Made by a program: the position numbers and the translations under genes. This document shows, in pieces, positions 44,310 to 53,011 of a DNA stretch of 64,000 bases. The first letter of the stretch is position 1; each line of letters opens with the position of its first letter. The stretch is from Mycobacterium sp. DL592. GTDB taxonomy: Bacteria > Actinomycetota > Actinomycetes > Mycobacteriales > Mycobacteriaceae. The stretch is from contig NZ_CP050192.1 of the NCBI RefSeq assembly GCF_011694515.1, positions 3,420,172 to 3,484,171 on the forward strand. The letters run 5' to 3'. The notes beneath the pieces were generated by a model. It was given only the letters and a program-made list of their open reading frames with translations, was not told the origin of the DNA and searched no databases.

Positions 44310-45998
44310 TCAGCGCCCTTCGATGTGTGCGGCAAGGCGGAACTTCTGCACCTTGCCGGTCGCGGTCGCCGGAAGCTCGTCGGCCGCGCAGAACACCACC
44401 CTCTTGGGAACCTTGAAACGGGCCAGTCCCGCGCGGCATCGCGCGATGACCTCGTCGGCGGTCAAGACGGCTCCGGGTGCGGGAACCACGACAGCGCAGC
44501 CGATTTCCCCCCAATGATCGTCGGCGAGTCCGATTACGAACACCTGGCTGATGTCCTCGAAGGAGCCGAGCAGGTCTTCGATCTCCTTGGGCATGACCAG
44601 TTCGCCGCCGCTCTTGTAGAGCTCCTTGCTACGCCCCGTGATGCGCAGGTACCCATCGGACCCCACGCAACCGATGTCACCGGAGTGCAGCCAGCCATCA
44701 CGAAGCGCTGCGGCGGTGTCCGCGGGCCGGTTCCAGTACCCCAGCATCGTGGTGGGGCCCTGCGAGATGAGTTCCCCCGGCTCCCCCGGCGGTAGCCGTG
44801 CTCCGGTCAGCGGATCTGCGGTCTCGTAGCGCACCAGGGAATCGGTTTCACCGACGCCGGCCGCGCCTGCCAACTTGGGCCGGCCTACGGTGTCCGCGCA
44901 GCGGGTCAGCGGGTCCTCGGGCAAGGTCAGCGTCATCGCTCCGCCGCACTCGGTCATGCCGTATCCCGTGACGATCTCACTGACGCCGAGTTCATCTCGA
45001 ATCTGCTGCCACAGCCGGATCGGCGCCGGCGCGGATCCGCACAGGGCGGCACGGAGCGAACCCAGATCGAAATCCCGGCGCGCCGGACTCTCCACCATCG
45101 CCAGCGCCATCGTCGGAACACACAGGATGTCGGTCGCGCCGTGCTCGGCAATTCCCGAGAAGTAGCCTTCCGGGCTGAACGCCGACAGCAGGACCACCGC
45201 ACCTCCGGCGAACATCGCCGACAACAGACCCTCGATGTAGGCGAACATGTGATAGCTGGGTAGCGAGAACAGAATCCGCCGGCCATCCTCGTAGGCCCTG
45301 GTGAGCGCGGACGCGTAGGCGTTGCGAAGCACTGCGTCGTGGGAAGTCACGACGCCCTTGGGGAAACCTGTACTACCGGAGGTATAGAGCATGTCGGCCG
45401 GGGAACTGGGTGCGATCGGCCGCGACACATGCCTCGAACCGCGGAGGCCGTCCAGGCACGTTACGTGGGGGCGCTCATCGACACCGTCGGTCATGATCAC
45501 TGAGCGCAGCGACGGGAGCGGGTCGTCGGCGCTGACCGGCCGATCGATGAACCCCGGCCGGTCCCATCCAGCGATGATCGAGTCGAGCATCGACGTGTAG
45601 TCGAGGTGGCCGAATCGGCTCATCGTCACAAGGATCCGGCACGCGGAATCGGCCAGTACATGGCGCAACTCATCTTCGCGGTAGAGATAGTTGAACGGAA
45701 CCGCGATCGCCCCGAGTCGCGCGATGGCGAACTTCACCGTGACGAACTCGGCCCGGTTGGCCATCACCATCCCGACGCGGTCGCCCGGCTCGACACCGAG
45801 GCCGGCCAGACCGGACGCCAGCCGGGCGGATTCATCGGCCACCTGCCGGTAGGTCAGCGTCACATCCTCGGTGATCACGAAGGGGCGGTCGGCGAAACGC
45901 CGGGCGCAGGCATCAAGCCAGTCGGCCAGGGTCATGGGCAGCCACCGCGGGAACTGCGCCCGTAGGGCCTCCCGCCGCGGGCCGATGCCGGTGCTCAC
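44310..45998 (-). CDS. Acyl-CoA synthetase, last gene of the 12-gene operon
   Basis: A 562-residue ANL ligase starting at a GTG that overlaps the preceding stop (GTGA). Blocks: YTSGSTGFPKGVVTS, GYGMTECGGAM, SGDIGCVGSDGYLRITGRSK and the catalytic Lys in TATGKVQKF. Its adjacent paralogue shares the family but not close sequence, so the two may activate different acids (for example substrate and a ring-derived intermediate). About 150 bases separate it from the next operon. Confidence 0.92.
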   Translation of the reverse strand: MSTGIGPRREALRAQFPRWLPMTLADWLDACARRFADRPFVITEDVTLTYRQVADESARLASGLAGLGVEPGDRVGMVMANRAEFVTVKFAIARLGAIAVPFNYLYREDELRHVLADSACRILVTMSRFGHLDYTSMLDSIIAGWDRPGFIDRPVSADDPLPSLRSVIMTDGVDERPHVTCLDGLRGSRHVSRPIAPSSPADMLYTSGSTGFPKGVVTSHDAVLRNAYASALTRAYEDGRRILFSLPSYHMFAYIEGLLSAMFAGGAVVLLSAFSPEGYFSGIAEHGATDILCVPTMALAMVESPARRDFDLGSLRAALCGSAPAPIRLWQQIRDELGVSEIVTGYGMTECGGAMTLTLPEDPLTRCADTVGRPKLAGAAGVGETDSLVRYETADPLTGARLPPGEPGELISQGPTTMLGYWNRPADTAAALRDGWLHSGDIGCVGSDGYLRITGRSKELYKSGGELVMPKEIEDLLGSFEDISQVFVIGLADDHWGEIGCAVVVPAPGAVLTADEVIARCRAGLARFKVPKRVVFCAADELPATATGKVQKFRLAAHIEGR

Positions 45999-47611
45999 AG
46001 CTCGTCGATCCGGCCCTGCAGAATTGCATCGCGCACCGCGAATCGCTGGACCTTGCCGGTCGGTGTGACGGGGAGGTGGGTGGCGACATACCAGTGCGCC
46101 GGAACCTCATGCCGGGCCAGCCTGGTGCGCGCGTGGCTGACCAAGTCATCCTTGAGCCCCGCCGCGGCGCTCTCGGTGGTCACCACCGCCGCGACGATCT
46201 CCCCGAGACGATCGTCGGGCAACCCGACCACGACGGCATCGAGCACCGAATCGTGCTCGGCAAGGATGCGCTCGATACGCGCGGGGGCGATGTTCTCGCC
46301 GCCGCGGATGATGATCTCCTTGAGGCGTCCGGTGATCCTCAGGTAGCCGCGGTCATCCATGGTGCCGAGATCGCCGGTCCGCACGAACCCGTCCGGATCC
46401 AGCGCCGCCGCGGTGGCCTCGGGATCGTGCAGGTAACCGACGAACTGTTGGTAGCCGCGTGCGCAGATCTCCCCGACCTCACCGACGCGCGCCACCTGGC
46501 CCGTGCCGGGGTCGGTGATCTTGCAATCCACCTGCGGCAAGGGACGGCCCACCGTGTCGTGACGGTCCTCAGGGCTGTCGCCGGGCCGAGTCAGCGTCAG
46601 TACCGGTGCCAGCTCGGTCTGCCCGTAGAGGTTGTATACCTGGGCGCCGAACAGGCCGGTCGCCGCGTCGATGAGGCTGCCATCCACGGGCGCTGCCCCA
46701 CCCATGATCACCGAAAGCTGCGGGGGTTCACGATCGCTGGTTCGCTGATAGTCGACCAACGCCGACAACACGGCAGGAACGTAGAACAGGACGTCGACGG
46801 CTTCGTCGCGCAATGCGTCGAGTACCGGGCCGGGTGCGAACTGCTCGACCAGCACGATGGTGCCGGCGGCCCACAACGGGCCGAGGGTGCCGATCACACA
46901 ACCGGCCGTGTGAAACAAGGGCAGCGGATTCAGACACACCGGGCGATCGGGCCCGCCAACAGCCTCGAGAGTCAGTTTGGCGACGTTGACCAGTGAGTGG
47001 TGCTTGAGCACAACGCCTTTGGGCCGTCCCGTGGTGCCTGAGGTGTATTGCAGCATGGCGATCGTGTCAGAGCATGTCGGTGCATCACCGAGGACCCTGT
47101 CGGAATCTGCCGACTCGCTGCGCCACGCCGACGTCTCGGACAACGAGATGCAGCGGAGACCGGCGATCCGGGCACCAACCCGAGCGGCCACCTCGGCCAT
47201 CGCATAGTCGCGATAGCTGTCGGCATGGATCAGCACCGTCGACCCGGAATGCGACACCGCGTAGAACAGGTCGTCCTCAGGCAAGGCCGGGTTGAGCGCG
47301 ACGAGCACCATGCCGGCCAATGCCGCGCCGTACTGGATGATCGGCCACTCGAGCACATTGGGCGCCCACAGGGCGATGCGGCTACCCCGCTCGGCCAGCC
47401 GTGCCAATGCCGTTGCCACCCGGCATGACTCGTCGAGAACCTCGTGATAGGTCAATCTCGCCGATGTCGAAGTGCCATGGCGGACTCCGACGACGGCGAC
47501 GCGCTGTGGATGGCCGCCTGCGCGGTCGGCCAGCAGTTGGCCCACCGTGAGGTCGACCAGCTCGGTGGAGCGGTCGGCCTCCCAGTACGCGCGCGCAAGG
47601 CCCCGGGTCAT
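45995..47611 (-). CDS. Acyl-CoA synthetase
   Basis: A 538-residue ANL ligase. Blocks: YTSGTTGRPKGVVLKHHS, YNLYGQTELAPV, TGDLGTMDDRGYLRITGRLK and the Lys in TPTGKVQRF. It overlaps the SDR stop and the next synthetase start by four bases each. Together with the neighbouring ligase it supplies CoA esters to the beta-oxidation enzymes of the same operon. Specificity cannot be read. Confidence 0.92.
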   Translation of the reverse strand: MTRGLARAYWEADRSTELVDLTVGQLLADRAGGHPQRVAVVGVRHGTSTSARLTYHEVLDESCRVATALARLAERGSRIALWAPNVLEWPIIQYGAALAGMVLVALNPALPEDDLFYAVSHSGSTVLIHADSYRDYAMAEVAARVGARIAGLRCISLSETSAWRSESADSDRVLGDAPTCSDTIAMLQYTSGTTGRPKGVVLKHHSLVNVAKLTLEAVGGPDRPVCLNPLPLFHTAGCVIGTLGPLWAAGTIVLVEQFAPGPVLDALRDEAVDVLFYVPAVLSALVDYQRTSDREPPQLSVIMGGAAPVDGSLIDAATGLFGAQVYNLYGQTELAPVLTLTRPGDSPEDRHDTVGRPLPQVDCKITDPGTGQVARVGEVGEICARGYQQFVGYLHDPEATAAALDPDGFVRTGDLGTMDDRGYLRITGRLKEIIIRGGENIAPARIERILAEHDSVLDAVVVGLPDDRLGEIVAAVVTTESAAAGLKDDLVSHARTRLARHEVPAHWYVATHLPVTPTGKVQRFAVRDAILQGRIDEL

Positions 47612-48468
47612 ACCGGGTTCGTGCCCAGCTTCGCCTGGCTCATGTCACTGATCTGCGACCAGCGCTCGGTGAGTTGCTCAAGGGTGGGCGCCGTGGTGAA
47701 GGTGACGCCGTCGTTCTGGAACTGGGCGACCCGCTGCACCAGTCCGCCGCCCACGACGAACACCGAACCGGTGTCATGGTTGTGCTCGGACACGAGGTAG
47801 CCGACCGCCGGCGCGACGAGGGCGGGATCCAACTTTTCGAGAACCTCCTGCGGCGCGACGTCAGCGGTCATCCGGGTGGCTGCCAGGGGTGCGACGGCGT
47901 TGGCCGTGATGTTGTATTTGGCGCCTTCGATCGCAAGGGTGTTGATCAGCCCGACAAGCCCCGCCTTGGCCGCGCCGTAGTTGGCCTGTCCGAAATTCCC
48001 GTACAGGCCACTGGTGGACGTGGCGACGACGACCCGGCCGAAGTTCTGCTCCCGCATATGCGGCCAGGCCGCCCGGGTGATGTGATAGCCCCCGTCGAGG
48101 TGCACCTGCAACACCGCATCCCAGCTCTCCTGGGTCATTTTGTGGAAAGCACCGTCGCGCAGGATTCCTGCGTTGCTGACCACACCGTGAACGGCGCCGA
48201 ACTCGGCAAGCGCGGTCTCGACGATCGCGGCGGCCCCGTCGGCGGTGGCCACCGAGGAGTAGTTGGCGACGGCCCGGCCGCCGGCCGCACGGATCTCGTC
48301 GACGACCGCGTCGGCCATCGAAGTACCCGATCCCGATCCGTCACGCGAACCGCCCAGATCGTTGACCACGACGAGCGCACCATTGGCGGCGAGGAAGCGC
48401 GCGTACTCTCGTCCGAGCCCTCCTCCGGCACCGGTGACGATGACGACCTTGTCCTGTACTCCAGCCAT
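47608..48468 (-). CDS. SDR, MFE-2-type 3-hydroxyacyl-CoA dehydrogenase-like
   Basis: A 286-residue SDR. The start MAGVQDKVVIVTGAGGGLGR, with NDLGG after the second strand, is characteristic of the dehydrogenase part of HSD17B4/MFE-2 and its bacterial relatives. The catalytic Ser/Tyr/Lys are in STSGLYGNFGQANYGAAKAG. It likely oxidises a (3R)-hydroxyacyl-CoA formed by one of the hydratases upstream. The ribosome site overlaps a 34-base gap after the thiolase gene. Confidence 0.88.
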   Translation of the reverse strand: MAGVQDKVVIVTGAGGGLGREYARFLAANGALVVVNDLGGSRDGSGSGTSMADAVVDEIRAAGGRAVANYSSVATADGAAAIVETALAEFGAVHGVVSNAGILRDGAFHKMTQESWDAVLQVHLDGGYHITRAAWPHMREQNFGRVVVATSTSGLYGNFGQANYGAAKAGLVGLINTLAIEGAKYNITANAVAPLAATRMTADVAPQEVLEKLDPALVAPAVGYLVSEHNHDTGSVFVVGGGLVQRVAQFQNDGVTFTTAPTLEQLTERWSQISDMSQAKLGTNPV

Positions 48469-48502
48469 TACCCTCTCCCAACCCTCTCCAGCTTCTCGGT
48501 TT

Positions 48503-49705
48503 TCAAGCGCCGCAACGGCGTTCGCTCGACACGATCGACACGAATGACACGCAACCACCTGGCCGACCGCCGAGATTGTGGGTCAGCGCCGTGTGCGGGT
48601 CGGGCAGTTGGCGGTCCCCGGCTTCCCCGCGGAACTGCAGCCATGCTTCGTAGAGCATCCGCAGCCCACTGGCGCCGACCGGGTGCCCGAAGCTCTTCAG
48701 CCCACCGTCGGGGTTCACCGGCAACCGTCCGCCCGCGTCGAAGTCACCCCCGAGTACGTCCTTCCACGCCCGCCCTTCGTCCGAGAATCCCAGATCCTCC
48801 ATCAGGACGATCTCGGTCGGTGTGAAGCAGTCGTGGACCTCGGCCAGCGACAGTTGAGCCGGGGGGTTGTCGATACCGGCCTGGGAATAGGCATCCTTGG
48901 CCGAGCGCACGACTTCCGGGAAGGTGGTGAAGTCGTAGCCGGGGTCGGTGGCGCCGCGGGCCGATCCGGCGATCAGGGACAGCGCACTGACATACATTGG
49001 GGTGTCGGTGAATTCGTGGGCCCGCTCGGCGGGGACGATGATCGCGCAGGCGGCACCGTCGGCAACACCCGAGCAGTCATAGACACCGAGGCGGCCGGCG
49101 ACCTTTGGTGCCCGATCGATGGCCTCCTTGGCGACCGCCTTACGGAACTGCGCCTTGGGGTTACGAGACCCGTTGTCATGGTTCTTCCAGGCCACGTGTG
49201 TCATTGCGGCACGCATCTCGTCGGGGTGCACACCGAACCGCGCACAGTAGGCGGGATCCAGGAGCGAGAAGGCCGCCGGCGCCGTCATCGACAGCTCGGC
49301 CGCCGTCCCGTCTGCCGGCGGGTCCTGACGCAGCAGACCGGAAAAGCCGGAGTCTTTGAGCTTTTCGACACCGACCGCCATGACGATGTCGTAGGCACCC
49401 GACGCCACGGCGTAGCACGCGTTGCGGAACGCCTCCGAGCCGGAGGCACACATGTTCTCCACGCGAGTCACCGGCTTGTCGTCGCTACCCAGTGCCCGGC
49501 TCAACGTCAGCCCCGACATTCCGGAACTCAGTGTGCCCAGCCAGTACGCATCGATGTCGGCGCCGGTGAGCCCGCCGGCCGACGCCATGCACTCACGATG
49601 GGCCTCGAGGATGAGATCCTCGGTGGATGTGTCGAACCGCTCGCCGAAGTGGCTGCAGCCCATAGCGACAACGGCAACCCGCCCGGCGATTCCGTTACTG
49701 GACAT
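48503..49705 (-). CDS. SCPx/Ltp-type thiolase
   Basis: A 400-residue thiolase-fold protein of the lipid-transfer (Ltp/SCPx) class. Cys86 in ENMCASGSEAFRNACY is the nucleophile, with His in LAEVHDCFTPTE and in SFGHPVGASGLRM. In steroid degradation such enzymes are thiolases or retro-aldolases and usually require a DUF35 partner; here the preceding gene supplies a DUF35 domain and overlaps this one by 11 bases. That pairing suggests C-C cleavage of a branched or cyclic acyl-CoA. Confidence 0.9.
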   Translation of the reverse strand: MSSNGIAGRVAVVAMGCSHFGERFDTSTEDLILEAHRECMASAGGLTGADIDAYWLGTLSSGMSGLTLSRALGSDDKPVTRVENMCASGSEAFRNACYAVASGAYDIVMAVGVEKLKDSGFSGLLRQDPPADGTAAELSMTAPAAFSLLDPAYCARFGVHPDEMRAAMTHVAWKNHDNGSRNPKAQFRKAVAKEAIDRAPKVAGRLGVYDCSGVADGAACAIIVPAERAHEFTDTPMYVSALSLIAGSARGATDPGYDFTTFPEVVRSAKDAYSQAGIDNPPAQLSLAEVHDCFTPTEIVLMEDLGFSDEGRAWKDVLGGDFDAGGRLPVNPDGGLKSFGHPVGASGLRMLYEAWLQFRGEAGDRQLPDPHTALTHNLGGRPGGCVSFVSIVSSERRCGA

Positions 49706-51047
49706 CGTGGCGCACCGCCTTCCAGAAGTAGTTGTGCACACCGTCCGTGGTGAACAATTTCCGGAACGAGAAGCCGACCCGATCACCGACCTGGAGCGGG
49801 CTCGAGCCCACATCGGCCATCTCGACGGTGAAACGTCCGCCACCATCGACGTCGACAACGGCCTGCACCATCGGCGGCGACGGCGAGTAGGCAAGGCGAT
49901 CGACGGTACTGGTCACCACAGTCGCACCGAGTTCAGCGACGCGAACCATGCTCATCGGTTCTGACGACCCACACGCCCGGCAGACCCTCAGTGGCGGGAG
50001 ATGGACGAAACCGCAGCTTTCACAACGAGTTCCGATAAGACCGAACTTCCACTCCTGGGTCCGGGCGGACGGTGGCCCCGCTGGCTTGTCAGGTTCTGGG
50101 CGCCGGGGCGGCTCGTAGTCCACAAGTCCCCGCCACGACAGATACTTCATGTAGTCGGCGGGGATGCCATCGGCCCGCTGGACTGCAACGGAGCGCTGCT
50201 GGCGGCCTCGGTGGATCGCCGATTCGGCGCGCAACACCATTGCGTCACACCCGTCGGTCGCCGACACGACCAGGATGGTGTCGCCGGGATCGGCGACGTC
50301 GAGCGCATCGCACAGCGCGATGGCGGCGTCAGCGGCGCCGCTGTGGCCGATCGGCGAGGATCGCATCGACTTACGGCCCTTCAGTAAGGCCCCCGCATTC
50401 TTGACGATGCCGGAATTGGGGCAGGCGAGAACGACGTGGTCTGCCTCGATCACCCCGGCGGCATCCAATACCTGCTCGGTGGCGGCGCGCACGAGCGCCG
50501 AGTAACGCTGGTAGCCGAACCGTTCCTCCCACTGCCGACCGGTGACCTCGGTGGGGATTCGCCAGCGGTCGAGGAACTCGTCGGTCAGTGCGGTCGTCGC
50601 GAGAATCTCGGCGATCGGCGGACCGTCCCCGAACAGAAGTGCCGCGGCCCCGTCACCGCCGAGTTTCTCGTCCGCCGAGCCGGGGCGGCCGACGCGGACG
50701 TCGGCGCATACCGCGAGTCCGCCGCCGGCGGCCGCCGCCCGGATCGCAGCGAATCCACTACGGCCGGAACCGCACAGGTCCGCCGCGAAAACCTCGGGCG
50801 AGAGATCCAGCGCAGCGTGCACGGCCGCGGCGTTGGTCTTGTCGGCGTACGCGGGGCTGGATGTGGCGAAGTAGATCGCCGACGGGGCCACCTGACCACG
50901 AAGCGCGTCGACCGCTGCGGCCACCGCCATGGTGGTGGAGTCCTCGTCGTAGCCCGCCACGACGCGGTCCGTCTTGGCCAGGCCGATGTCGGCCCCGGCG
51001 AGCCGGAACCGCGGCAGATAGCTCGCATACGCCAGCAATCCCGCCAT
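49695..51047 (-). CDS. Thiolase-fold (HMG-CoA synthase/KAS III-like) protein fused to DUF35
   Basis: A 450-residue fusion. Residues about 1-310 form a thiolase-fold domain like HMG-CoA synthase or KAS III, with Cys92 in ADLCGSGRSGF and His in PIGHSGAAD. The C-terminal part is a DUF35 protein: a zinc ribbon (RCESCGFVHLPPLRVCRACG) and an OB fold (VVTSTVDRLAYSP, VGDRVGFSF). The start shares a base with the upstream thiolase stop and the end overlaps the Ltp thiolase gene. DUF35 domains are known partners of Ltp-type enzymes, so this protein may complex with its neighbour. Confidence 0.85.
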   Translation of the reverse strand: MAGLLAYASYLPRFRLAGADIGLAKTDRVVAGYDEDSTTMAVAAAVDALRGQVAPSAIYFATSSPAYADKTNAAAVHAALDLSPEVFAADLCGSGRSGFAAIRAAAAGGGLAVCADVRVGRPGSADEKLGGDGAAALLFGDGPPIAEILATTALTDEFLDRWRIPTEVTGRQWEERFGYQRYSALVRAATEQVLDAAGVIEADHVVLACPNSGIVKNAGALLKGRKSMRSSPIGHSGAADAAIALCDALDVADPGDTILVVSATDGCDAMVLRAESAIHRGRQQRSVAVQRADGIPADYMKYLSWRGLVDYEPPRRPEPDKPAGPPSARTQEWKFGLIGTRCESCGFVHLPPLRVCRACGSSEPMSMVRVAELGATVVTSTVDRLAYSPSPPMVQAVVDVDGGGRFTVEMADVGSSPLQVGDRVGFSFRKLFTTDGVHNYFWKAVRHDVQ

Positions 51048-52255
51048 CACGACACTCCCTCGAAGACGGCGGCCAGGCCCTGTCCGCCACCGATACACAT
51101 CGTCTCCAGCCCGAATCCACCACCGCGGCGCCGTAATTCGTGCAGCATGGTGGTCATGATCCGTACGCCGGTTGCGGCGATGGGATGACCCAACGATATT
51201 CCCGATCCGTTGACGTTGAGCCGGTCTTCGACGTCGTCCAGCTTGACGTCCAACCCGCTCAGAACCGCCAGCACCTGGACGGCGAACGCTTCGTTGATCT
51301 CGATCAGGTCCATGTCATCGATGAGGAATCGGGTTTTCGAGAAGAGCTTCTCGACCGCACCCACCGGCCCGATACCCATCCGCGACGGTTCACAGCCCAC
51401 CGCAGCCCATCCTTCGAGAAATCCGATGGGCTCCAGCCCGAGATCATCGAGGCGGTCCTCGGCGACAACCAGGCACGCCGCCGCCGCATCGTTCTGCTGG
51501 CTGGAGTTCCCCGCCGTCACCGTGCCGTCGGGCACTACGGCGCGCAACCGGGCCAGCGTCTCGATGGTGGTGTCCGGGCGCACACCCTCGTCACTGTCGA
51601 AGGTGAGCGGGTCGCCACGTCGTTGGGGTACCTCGACGGGCACGATCTCGTTGTCGAACGCGCCGGCACGCTGCGCCGCGGCGGCGCGTCGGTGGCTGCG
51701 GACAGCGAACTCGTCGGCGGATTGGCGTCTGATGCCGTAGTCGCGCGCCAGATTCTCGGCGGTCTCGATCATTCCGCTGATCGGCCCGAATCGCCAACTC
51801 GGCTGTGACATTTCGCGGCCCCGGTCCAGCCGGTCGTAGAGGACCTGATTGCCCGACCTCGAACCCCATCGTGCCGTTGTGCTGTAGTGCTCGATGTTGC
51901 TCATCGATTCGGCTCCGCCCGCGATCACTACATCGGCGGCACCGGTCTGCACCGTCATCGCGGCGGTGATCACCGCTTGCAGTCCTCCACCGCAGCGCCG
52001 GTCGATCTGCAGCCCCGGCACGGTGATCGGCAGGCCTGCGTGCAGTGCCACCCACCGGCCGATGCAGGGCGCCTCGGAGTTGGCGTAGGACTGTGCGAAT
52101 ACGACGTCCTCGATGAGCGAGGGATCAACACCGCTGGCCGCCACGACAGCCCGCGTCACCGCGGCAGCGAGATCCTCGGCTCTGCTCGGCCGCAGCGATC
52201 CGCCGAAGGTGCCGACTGCCGTGCGCAGCGGGGCGACAATTGCGGCACGTCTCAC
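51047..52255 (-). CDS. Acetyl-CoA acetyltransferase-type thiolase
   Basis: A 402-residue thiolase starting at a GTG that overlaps the small upstream gene (GTGA). Cys88 in DRRCGGGLQAV, His in NEAFAVQVLA, NGSGISLGHPIAATGVRI and the Cys in MCIGGGQG make a complete active site. It would cleave 3-ketoacyl-CoA. With the Ltp thiolase and the fused synthase-like protein, this operon holds three thiolase-fold proteins. Confidence 0.93.
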   Translation of the reverse strand: MRRAAIVAPLRTAVGTFGGSLRPSRAEDLAAAVTRAVVAASGVDPSLIEDVVFAQSYANSEAPCIGRWVALHAGLPITVPGLQIDRRCGGGLQAVITAAMTVQTGAADVVIAGGAESMSNIEHYSTTARWGSRSGNQVLYDRLDRGREMSQPSWRFGPISGMIETAENLARDYGIRRQSADEFAVRSHRRAAAAQRAGAFDNEIVPVEVPQRRGDPLTFDSDEGVRPDTTIETLARLRAVVPDGTVTAGNSSQQNDAAAACLVVAEDRLDDLGLEPIGFLEGWAAVGCEPSRMGIGPVGAVEKLFSKTRFLIDDMDLIEINEAFAVQVLAVLSGLDVKLDDVEDRLNVNGSGISLGHPIAATGVRIMTTMLHELRRRGGGFGLETMCIGGGQGLAAVFEGVS

Positions 52256-52488
52256 GCCTCACCCCTCCACCGACTGGCAGACGGGTCGAGCAGCGCCGTC
52301 AAACGTTCCTCGGGCAGCCAGATGAGGGTCTCCAGTTCCAGCGCATCCAGAAAGCGGATCCGTCCTGTGTGGAGATCCTCCAGCCGCAGGCGAGGTCCGT
52401 TCGCGTCGAGGTCCACCCGTATCGAGACCTTGGCGAACTCGCTGAAGACGACGTGCGAAGTGCTCGGCAACTCCATTGCCCCGCTCAC
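52252..52488 (-). CDS. Small protein between Rieske and thiolase genes
   Basis: A 78-residue protein starting at a GTG overlapping the beta-subunit stop (GTGA) and ending in a GTGA overlap with the thiolase. The text (KVSIRVDLDANGPRLRLEDL, LDALELETLIWLPEERL) suggests a small beta-rich domain. No family is recognised, but tight coupling on both sides argues that it is a real gene working with the dioxygenase. Confidence 0.7.
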   Translation of the reverse strand: MSGAMELPSTSHVVFSEFAKVSIRVDLDANGPRLRLEDLHTGRIRFLDALELETLIWLPEERLTALLDPSASRWRGEA

Positions 52489-53009
52489 ATCAGGAAACCG
52501 ATGGTGGGCAGGGGCTTGTCATTGTCGACCAGGATCACCTTCTTGTAGGACAGGCGTAGACCGGCTGCGGTGTCCCGGACCCGGTAGATGATGCGCCCGC
52601 CCCACAGGTGTGTGCCCCGCGCGCGCGACTCGACCATCAGGAAGTTGGCGCCCACTTCGATGTCCACTCCCCCGAGGGGATTTGGCCGGCCGCAGAGGAA
52701 CTCGATGTTGGACAACAGCCTTCGCATGTTCGAGGGGGGCGCCTGGGCATACCGCCTGCCGGTTCGAATCTGACTCAGCCGGGTGCCGATGCGGCTGCGG
52801 TTGTCATAGATGATCGACATCTCCCTGGCCGGATCCGTCTCGGATCCGTTGGCCGGAACCCAGTACAGAGCGTCGTCGGTCCACAACGCCTCCCAGGCGT
52901 CGTAGTCGTTCTCGTCGGCGTGCCGGGCTTCCCGGTACAGGAACTGCTCGACGCGATCCTTGTCCAGTGCGTCTGGCAACGGCAGGGCGTCATACACGGC
53001 GGTGCTCAT
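52485..53009 (-). CDS. Ring-hydroxylating dioxygenase, beta subunit
   Basis: A 174-residue NTF2-fold beta subunit: VEQFLYREARHADENDYDAW near the start and TRLSQIRTGRRYAQ in the middle are typical of aromatic dioxygenase small subunits. It has a structural role in an alpha3beta3 complex. It begins two bases after the alpha-subunit stop. Presence of a beta subunit places the enzyme with true aromatic-ring dioxygenases rather than single-subunit Rieske oxygenases such as KshA. Confidence 0.9.
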   Translation of the reverse strand: MSTAVYDALPLPDALDKDRVEQFLYREARHADENDYDAWEALWTDDALYWVPANGSETDPAREMSIIYDNRSRIGTRLSQIRTGRRYAQAPPSNMRRLLSNIEFLCGRPNPLGGVDIEVGANFLMVESRARGTHLWGGRIIYRVRDTAAGLRLSYKKVILVDNDKPLPTIGFLM

Positions 53010-53011
53010 GG

